From assembly GCF_031932625.1 (NCBI RefSeq), contig NZ_JAVSCK010000002.1, forward strand, positions 372,001 through 436,000: a stretch of 64,000 nucleotides of DNA, given 5' to 3'. Both the position numbers and the translations under genes were made by a program. The notes below the pieces were generated by a model. It saw nothing but the letters and a program-made list of their open reading frames with translations. It did not search any database and had not been told where the DNA came from. This document shows, in pieces, positions 59,926 through 64,000 of the stretch. The DNA comes from Hwangdonia seohaensis. Its GTDB lineage: Bacteria; Bacteroidota; Bacteroidia; Flavobacteriales; Flavobacteriaceae. Numbering within the stretch: position 1 is the first letter of the stretch; each line of letters begins with the position of its first letter.

Positions 59926-61320
59926 TTAAATTAATTCTCTAGGGTCGGTTACTACGCCGGTAACTGCGGCGGCCGCAGCGACCAACGGACTTGCCAATAG
60001 GGTTCTTGAACCCGGACCTTGGCGCCCCTCAAAGTTTCTGTTTGATGTACTTACCGCATATTTACCAGCAGGTACTTTATCGTCGTTCATCGCTAAACAC
60101 GCCGAACAACCCGGTTGTCTTAATACAAATCCAGCTTCGTTGATAATGTCTAAAAGACCTTCTTCTTTAATCTTGTCTTGAACTTCGTGAGACCCAGGAA
60201 CTAACCACGCTGTGATATTTTCGGCCTTTTTTCGGCCTTTAACTATGGATGCAAATGCACGAAAATCTTCAATTCTACCATTGGTACAGCTGCCTAAGAA
60301 TACGTAATCTACTTTTTTGCCAATCATGGCATCGTTTTCTTCGTATCCCATATAATCCAAAGACTTTTTGTAAGTAGCAACGCCACCTTCAACAGCTTCG
60401 GCATTTGGAATGTTTTTTGAAATACCCATTCCCATACCTGGATTTGTTCCGTAGGTAATCATCGGTTCAATATCGCTCGCATTAAAAGTCAATTCTTTAT
60501 CAAAGGTTGCATCAGCATCGGTTTTTAAGGTTTTCCAATGTGCTACGGCTTTATCCCATGCTTCACCTTTGAGAGAAAGTGGTTTGTCTTTTAAATATGC
60601 GAAAGTGGTCTCATCTGGAGCAATCATGCCGCCACGGGCACCCATTTCAATGGATAAATTACAAACTGTCATACGGCCTTCCATGGTCATGTTTTCAAAA
60701 ACATCACCGGCATATTCAACAAAATAGCCTGTTGCGCCAGATGTTGTTAATTGTGAAATGATATACAAAGCCACATCTTTTGGTGTAACACCTTTACCTA
60801 ATTGTCCATTTACATTAATGCGCATTTTTTTAGGTTTGGGCTGCATGATACATTGTGTAGATAATACCATTTCGACTTCCGAAGTGCCAATACCAAAGGC
60901 AATAGCGCCAAAAGCACCGTGTGTTGATGTGTGCGAATCGCCACAAACAATCGTAGCGCCAGGGAATGTAATACCGTTTTCTGGCCCCACAACGTGAACA
61001 ATACCGTTCTTTTTATGGCCCAATCCCCAATGGCTAATACCGTATTCGTTAGAATTGTCTTCTAAAGCCTTTAATTGATTTGCCGACAACGGGTCTTCAA
61101 CTGGTAAATGCTGATTTATGGTTGGGGTATTATGGTCTGCTGTAGCAAATGTACGTTCGGGGTACAATACGCTTAGACCTCTGCTTTTTAATCCTAAAAA
61201 AGCAACAGGACTGGTTACTTCGTGTATAAAATGGCGATCTATAAAAAACACATCTGGCCCACCTTCTATCTTTCTTACAACGTGTGAATCCCACACTTTG
61301 TCAAACAATGTTTTGCTCAT
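59926..61320 (-). CDS. leuC: 3-isopropylmalate dehydratase large subunit
   Basis: 464 residues. Aconitase-type 4Fe-4S enzyme. Cluster cysteines appear in VFLGSCTNGR and QPGCSACLAM, with the remaining segment RHFIHEVTSPVAF at the N-terminus. GDSHTSTHGAFGAIAFGIG is the family motif. The first gene of the leucine operon, with a -7 box at 61349-61356 upstream and a second one at 61483-61490. Confidence 0.94.
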   Translation of the reverse strand: MSKTLFDKVWDSHVVRKIEGGPDVFFIDRHFIHEVTSPVAFLGLKSRGLSVLYPERTFATADHNTPTINQHLPVEDPLSANQLKALEDNSNEYGISHWGLGHKKNGIVHVVGPENGITFPGATIVCGDSHTSTHGAFGAIAFGIGTSEVEMVLSTQCIMQPKPKKMRINVNGQLGKGVTPKDVALYIISQLTTSGATGYFVEYAGDVFENMTMEGRMTVCNLSIEMGARGGMIAPDETTFAYLKDKPLSLKGEAWDKAVAHWKTLKTDADATFDKELTFNASDIEPMITYGTNPGMGMGISKNIPNAEAVEGGVATYKKSLDYMGYEENDAMIGKKVDYVFLGSCTNGRIEDFRAFASIVKGRKKAENITAWLVPGSHEVQDKIKEEGLLDIINEAGFVLRQPGCSACLAMNDDKVPAGKYAVSTSNRNFEGRQGPGSRTLLASPLVAAAAAVTGVVTDPRELI

Positions 61321-61348
61321 AAAATATCTTATAATTTAGTAAGGAATA

Positions 61349-61356
61349 CAAAGTTA
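61349..61356 (-). promoter_or_regulatory. -7 box near leuC
   Basis: On the minus strand TAACTTTG matches TAnnTTTG, 28 bases before the leuC ATG. With the one at 61483-61490 it gives two candidate starts, one including and one excluding the short Leu-rich ORF. Confidence 0.45.
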
Positions 61357-61405
61357 TAGTATAATGGAGTTATTTAAAACTTTAGCGGGCTTTGTTATTG
61401 AATTT

Positions 61406-61429
61406 TTATAAAATTTCCAATAGAAGCAT
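61406..61429 (-). CDS. candidate leu leader peptide (MLLLEIL)
   Basis: A seven-codon ORF, ATG at 61429 and TAA at 61406, upstream of leuC. Four of seven residues are Leu, each with a different codon (CTT, CTA, TTG, TTA). It starts 53 bases after the -7 box at 61483-61490. Short leucine-rich ORFs upstream of leu operons are known leaders elsewhere. At this length the match could be chance, and no terminator hairpin is visible. Confidence 0.25.
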   Translation of the reverse strand: MLLLEIL

Positions 61430-61482
61430 TATAAATTGAATTTTATGCAACAGAACAACTTAATTGATTATAATATTTAAAA

Positions 61483-61490
61483 CAAATTTA
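61483..61490 (-). promoter_or_regulatory. upstream -7 box of the leu operon
   Basis: On the minus strand TAAATTTG matches TAnnTTTG. A transcript from here would contain the seven-codon Leu-rich ORF. Confidence 0.4.
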
Positions 61491-61513
61491 CAACCGTTTT
61501 GCTCGTTTATATT

Positions 61514-61873
61514 CTATATGTTTTTACCGTGTGCTTTGGGCTTTCCGTCCTCGCCCAAATTAACCATAATAATATTGGAAATGGTTATTATGGTTTCGTG
61601 TGTCATAATATTTCTAACCTCACAGCTTAAGGAAATATAAGCGTTTCCAACCTTGGTGATTTCAATGCCAATTTCTACCACATCGCCTTGTTTTGCCGAA
61701 GCCACAAAATCTATGGCACCCATAGATTTTGTAACTACTTTTTTGTTGTCAAATTGAATGATGGCAAACAACGCTGCTTCTTCGTCTATCCATTCCAAAA
61801 GGCGACCGCCAAAAAGGGAGCCGTTTGGGTTTAAATCTTCAGGTTTGATCCATTTTCTTGTTTGAAATTTCAT
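61514..61873 (-). CDS. acyl-CoA thioesterase (YciA-like hotdog fold)
   Basis: 119 residues. Hotdog thioesterase with PEDLNPNGSLFGGRLLEWID at the active-site helix, followed by MGAIDFVASAKQGDVVEI and YISLSCEVRNIMTHETI. Asn-Pro-x-Gly-x-Leu-Phe-Gly-Gly and the following Asp fit the YciA/acyl-CoA thioester hydrolase clade, which cleaves acyl-CoA in the cytoplasm. A short remnant resembling a DUF72 N-terminus lies upstream on the same strand. Confidence 0.85.
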   Translation of the reverse strand: MKFQTRKWIKPEDLNPNGSLFGGRLLEWIDEEAALFAIIQFDNKKVVTKSMGAIDFVASAKQGDVVEIGIEITKVGNAYISLSCEVRNIMTHETIITISNIIMVNLGEDGKPKAHGKNI

Positions 61874-61903
61874 ATATAAGGGGGTTAGTTAAAATATTAA
61901 TAT

Positions 61904-61975
61904 CTATAATATTTTTTGTTGTTTGCCTTCAGTGAAGTCCATGTTTTCTGGATTATCTACGCTTCCAAATTTCAT
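61904..61975 (-). pseudogene. possible DUF72 gene remnant (N-terminus)
   Basis: ATG at 61975, stop at 61904: MKFGSVDNPENMDFTEGKQQ then KIL. The opening resembles from memory the N-terminus of flavobacterial DUF72/YecE-like proteins (MKFG.V.NPE..DFT). The rest of such a protein (about 300 residues) is missing. It may instead be an ORF of no meaning. The rest of the 301-base gap to 62174 shows no further gene. Confidence 0.4.
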
Positions 61976-62174
61976 AGGGCCATGTTTTTTTAAAATTTAA
62001 ACAAACTCATGTTCGTTGTTATTGGTTATCAAGATGTTGGTCGCCAGCGCTGCTCATTTTAAATATTATTTAAAGATAGAAAAATCTTCAATGTTAATAA
62101 CCTCGTTGATAATAATAAAGGTATTGGTCATTATAAGCTCTGATTATTGATATTTTTAATAAAAATCCTAAACC

Positions 62175-62591
62175 ATGAACTCAAGATTATTTAACCTAAA
62201 AAGTATTCGCCCAGAAATTTCATCTGCAACAATTAATGATAATATGAGTGCTGATGAGCGTTTTCAGAATTTAGTTTTGCGCCCTGTGATCAAGCTGCAA
62301 AACGAATTGCTTATTGAAGTTTTTAAAAATTATGTGGTTAAACACAAATCTGTTTTTTATGATTTGTCATTACAAAAACGTATGGATTATATTGAAAATG
62401 CGATTCAAAAAGACATGAAATTCAGAAACTCAGTAAAAGGTATGATTATCGGGCTTTTTACTGTAGAAGAATATTTAATTTACATTGAAAACTCTTCGGC
62501 TTTAAACAAACGCATGATGCATATTGTAAAGGAACGTTTGTTAAGCAACATTCAATTGTTCGAAAAACCTGAGTTGCTAGCTGCGGTTTAA
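62175..62591 (+). CDS. conserved hypothetical protein
   Basis: 138 residues. No signal peptide or membrane segment. Predicted all-helical: RFQNLVLRPVIKLQNELLIEVFKNYVV, SLQKRMDYIENAIQKDMKF, MIIGLFTVEEYLIYIENS and KRMMHIVKERLLS. Similar small helical proteins are widespread in flavobacteria; some annotations call them glyoxalases, but no glyoxalase fold is visible. Function unknown. Confidence 0.65.
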   Translation: MNSRLFNLKSIRPEISSATINDNMSADERFQNLVLRPVIKLQNELLIEVFKNYVVKHKSVFYDLSLQKRMDYIENAIQKDMKFRNSVKGMIIGLFTVEEYLIYIENSSALNKRMMHIVKERLLSNIQLFEKPELLAAV

Positions 62592-62600
62592 AAACCATAA

Positions 62601-63284
62601 TCACTTTTCGATTAAGGAAACCCCATTCAAATCCGTAGTCAACACGTCGCTCATATAATCAAAATACGGACGAATAGCTTTAAACGAAGTATTTATGTCG
62701 TCTAAAAAATTGGCGTCCAAAACAGCTTTGTCGGTAAATTTTTTAACGAAAATATATTGTTTCTTTTTAATTAAATCGATGGCTTTGTGCTCTTTATCGA
62801 AACCTCTTGGAGCGGTTTTTACTTCGTCGCCAACAAAACCTCCCCAAATGGATTTAAAAGATTTATTCCCAATTATTTTGCGGATTTCTGAATCGTCCAT
62901 TTCAAACTCTTTTCTAATACGCTGCAAATCGGCTTTGGCCGGTTCCCAGAAACCGGTTGCAATAAAGCTTTCGTTGTTAGGCTGAATGTGCAAATAATAG
63001 CCGCCACGTAATTTAGGCTTTGTTCTGTGAAACGATCCACCAAAATGGGTTTTGTACGGCAGCTTGTTTTTGGAAAAACGCACATCCCTGTATATTCTAA
63101 AAAGTTTCAGTTTATCTATGTCGTCGTGTTTGTTTAGGTTTTCTAAAACCGAATTGTAAATTTTTTTAATCTCTGTTTCAATCGCTTTAAACTCCGGTTT
63201 GTTTTCGTTAAACCAATCGCGATTGTTGTTTTTTTCAAGTTGTTTAAAAAAGTTTAATGCCGATTTTAATGCTGATGTGCCCAT
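62601..63284 (-). CDS. DUF2461 (TIGR02453) family protein
   Basis: 227 residues from ATG at 63284; the longer frame starts with a poly-Lys stretch and lies over a terminator, so it is unlikely. The family signature is LNFFKQLEKNNNRDWFNENKPEF, FRIYRDVRFSKNKLPYKTHFGG and GGYYLHIQPNNESFIATGFWEP. Function unknown; broadly conserved in bacteria. Convergent with the hypothetical protein gene by 9 bases. Confidence 0.88.
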   Translation of the reverse strand: MGTSALKSALNFFKQLEKNNNRDWFNENKPEFKAIETEIKKIYNSVLENLNKHDDIDKLKLFRIYRDVRFSKNKLPYKTHFGGSFHRTKPKLRGGYYLHIQPNNESFIATGFWEPAKADLQRIRKEFEMDDSEIRKIIGNKSFKSIWGGFVGDEVKTAPRGFDKEHKAIDLIKKKQYIFVKKFTDKAVLDANFLDDINTSFKAIRPYFDYMSDVLTTDLNGVSLIEK

Positions 63285-63313
63285 TCGTTTTTTTTTAGAG
63301 GTTCTAAAGTACA

Positions 63314-63340
63314 AAAAGTCCCGAATTAATCGGGACTTTT
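63314..63340 (-). terminator. intrinsic terminator
   Basis: AAAAGTCCCGA-ATTAA-TCGGGACTTTT, a perfect 11-bp stem. It is 25 bases beyond the stop (63366) of the secreted protein gene and has T-runs on the minus strand. Confidence 0.88.
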
Positions 63341-63365
63341 ATAAGTATCTTAACAAGACATGGCA

Positions 63366-63929
63366 TTACCTCATGTCTTTACTCTCTTTGCTATAAGTCA
63401 TTTTTTTAATGCGCTTTGAAGCATCATCAAAATATTCTACTACAAAGTTTCCATTCTTATCAAAATAACCAATACCATTGTGCATTTCGCCTCTTATAAT
63501 ATAGTTGCCGCTGGCACTTGTTGACCATGCTTTTCCTATTTTAACAAACTCATTTTCGTCTTTATCGAATATAATATCGAAACCTCTTTCATTTGGTGTA
63601 AACTTATACGTTTCGTTACCACTCACAAAAAATGTCTCCTTTGTTAAAACATCATAATCGGCATCGTTGTCGTCATCAACCATAACCATTTTTTCTACTT
63701 TTTTTGTAGCGTTTACACGGTTTTGATTAACTTTATTTTCATCCTTTTTATCTAGTTTAACGTCTGCGGTTTCGCGCGTAATAACTTTTACTTTTTTCTC
63801 CGAGGTTTCTTTATCGTTCTTGGTTTTAACAATCTTTACCTTGGTTTCTTGTTTTACTTCTTTTGGTTTTTCCTGTGCCATGGCACTGCCTATAAAAAGT
63901 AGTGCAAACGCAAATATTAAGTTTTTCAT
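63366..63929 (-). CDS. secreted hypothetical protein
   Basis: 187 residues. Signal peptide (FAFALLFIGSAMAQ). Residues about 20-85 are low-complexity, extremely rich in Lys, Glu, Thr and Val (KEVKQETKVKIVKTKNDKET). The folded C-terminal part (residues about 90-187) contains FTPNERGFDIIFDKDENEF and two short MORN-like turns, GNYIIRGEMHNGIGYFDKNGNF, suggesting a small beta-repeat. No named family is recognised. Upstream sequence runs to the window end. Confidence 0.65.
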   Translation of the reverse strand: MKNLIFAFALLFIGSAMAQEKPKEVKQETKVKIVKTKNDKETSEKKVKVITRETADVKLDKKDENKVNQNRVNATKKVEKMVMVDDDNDADYDVLTKETFFVSGNETYKFTPNERGFDIIFDKDENEFVKIGKAWSTSASGNYIIRGEMHNGIGYFDKNGNFVVEYFDDASKRIKKMTYSKESKDMR

Positions 63930-64000
63930 TTTTGTTTTTGGTTTTATGTTTTAAAAAAAGTTTTGTGCTTGGTATTAACTTTTAACACTATCTTTTTTTG

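Overview
The window looks like chromosome of a marine-type flavobacterium (Bacteroidota, Flavobacteriaceae). The base composition is low in GC. Several genes sit behind the Bacteroidota -7 promoter box TAnnTTTG. Lipoprotein signal peptides are frequent, one protein ends in a type IX secretion sorting domain, and many families (DUF4251, DUF3124, DUF1835, thioredoxin lipoproteins, ThrA fusion, fused E1 alpha/beta) are typical of that group. No rRNA, tRNA, CRISPR array, transposase or intact integrase was found.

Layout. 0-4.9 kb: end of an SRPBCC protein, amidase lipoprotein, serine hydrolase, RimO. 4.9-10.1 kb: threonine operon thrA-thrB-thrC on the minus strand, preceded by a previously unannotated Thr/Ile-rich leader peptide with its own -7 box. 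10.3-17.1 kb: NAD(P)HX repair enzyme, thioredoxin lipoprotein, then a compact minus-strand group (SBP-like protein, nucleoside phosphorylase, DUF1835, SUI1) and a 2OG-Fe oxygenase. 17.2-24.4 kb: fused 2-oxoacid dehydrogenase E1, sterol-desaturase-like protein, YfcC transporter with an M19 dipeptidase, 3D-domain lipoprotein, ExbD-like protein. 24.5-25.1 kb: three tandem micro-genes (44, 28 and 28 codons) behind a possible ECF-sigma promoter. 25.3-45.2 kb: ordinary housekeeping and envelope genes, including a tesA/ybbA/ybbP-like divergent cluster.

45.2-49.5 kb is an accessory island. It has a C5 cytosine methyltransferase whose N-terminus resembles the arm-DNA-binding domain of tyrosine integrases, a convergent putative restriction endonuclease, and 0.9 kb of decayed non-coding DNA. 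49.5-54.4 kb: membrane proteins, an MscS channel and an unrecognised 775-residue Cys/Trp-rich protein. 54.6-61.3 kb: a T9SS-sorted DUF839/PhoX-like protein and the leucine operon leuC-leuD-leuA-leuB, with a tiny Leu-rich candidate leader. 61.5-64 kb: thioesterase, conserved hypotheticals, DUF2461 and a secreted protein.

The window therefore combines two branched amino-acid pathways (aspartate to threonine; 2-oxoisovalerate to leucine), each possibly under leader-peptide control, with a branched-chain-type 2-oxoacid dehydrogenase. Many intergenic spaces hold imperfect inverted repeats, several in two copies. The items I rate highest are the micro-gene array, the integrase-arm/methyltransferase fusion, the Cys/Trp-rich protein and the thr leader peptide.
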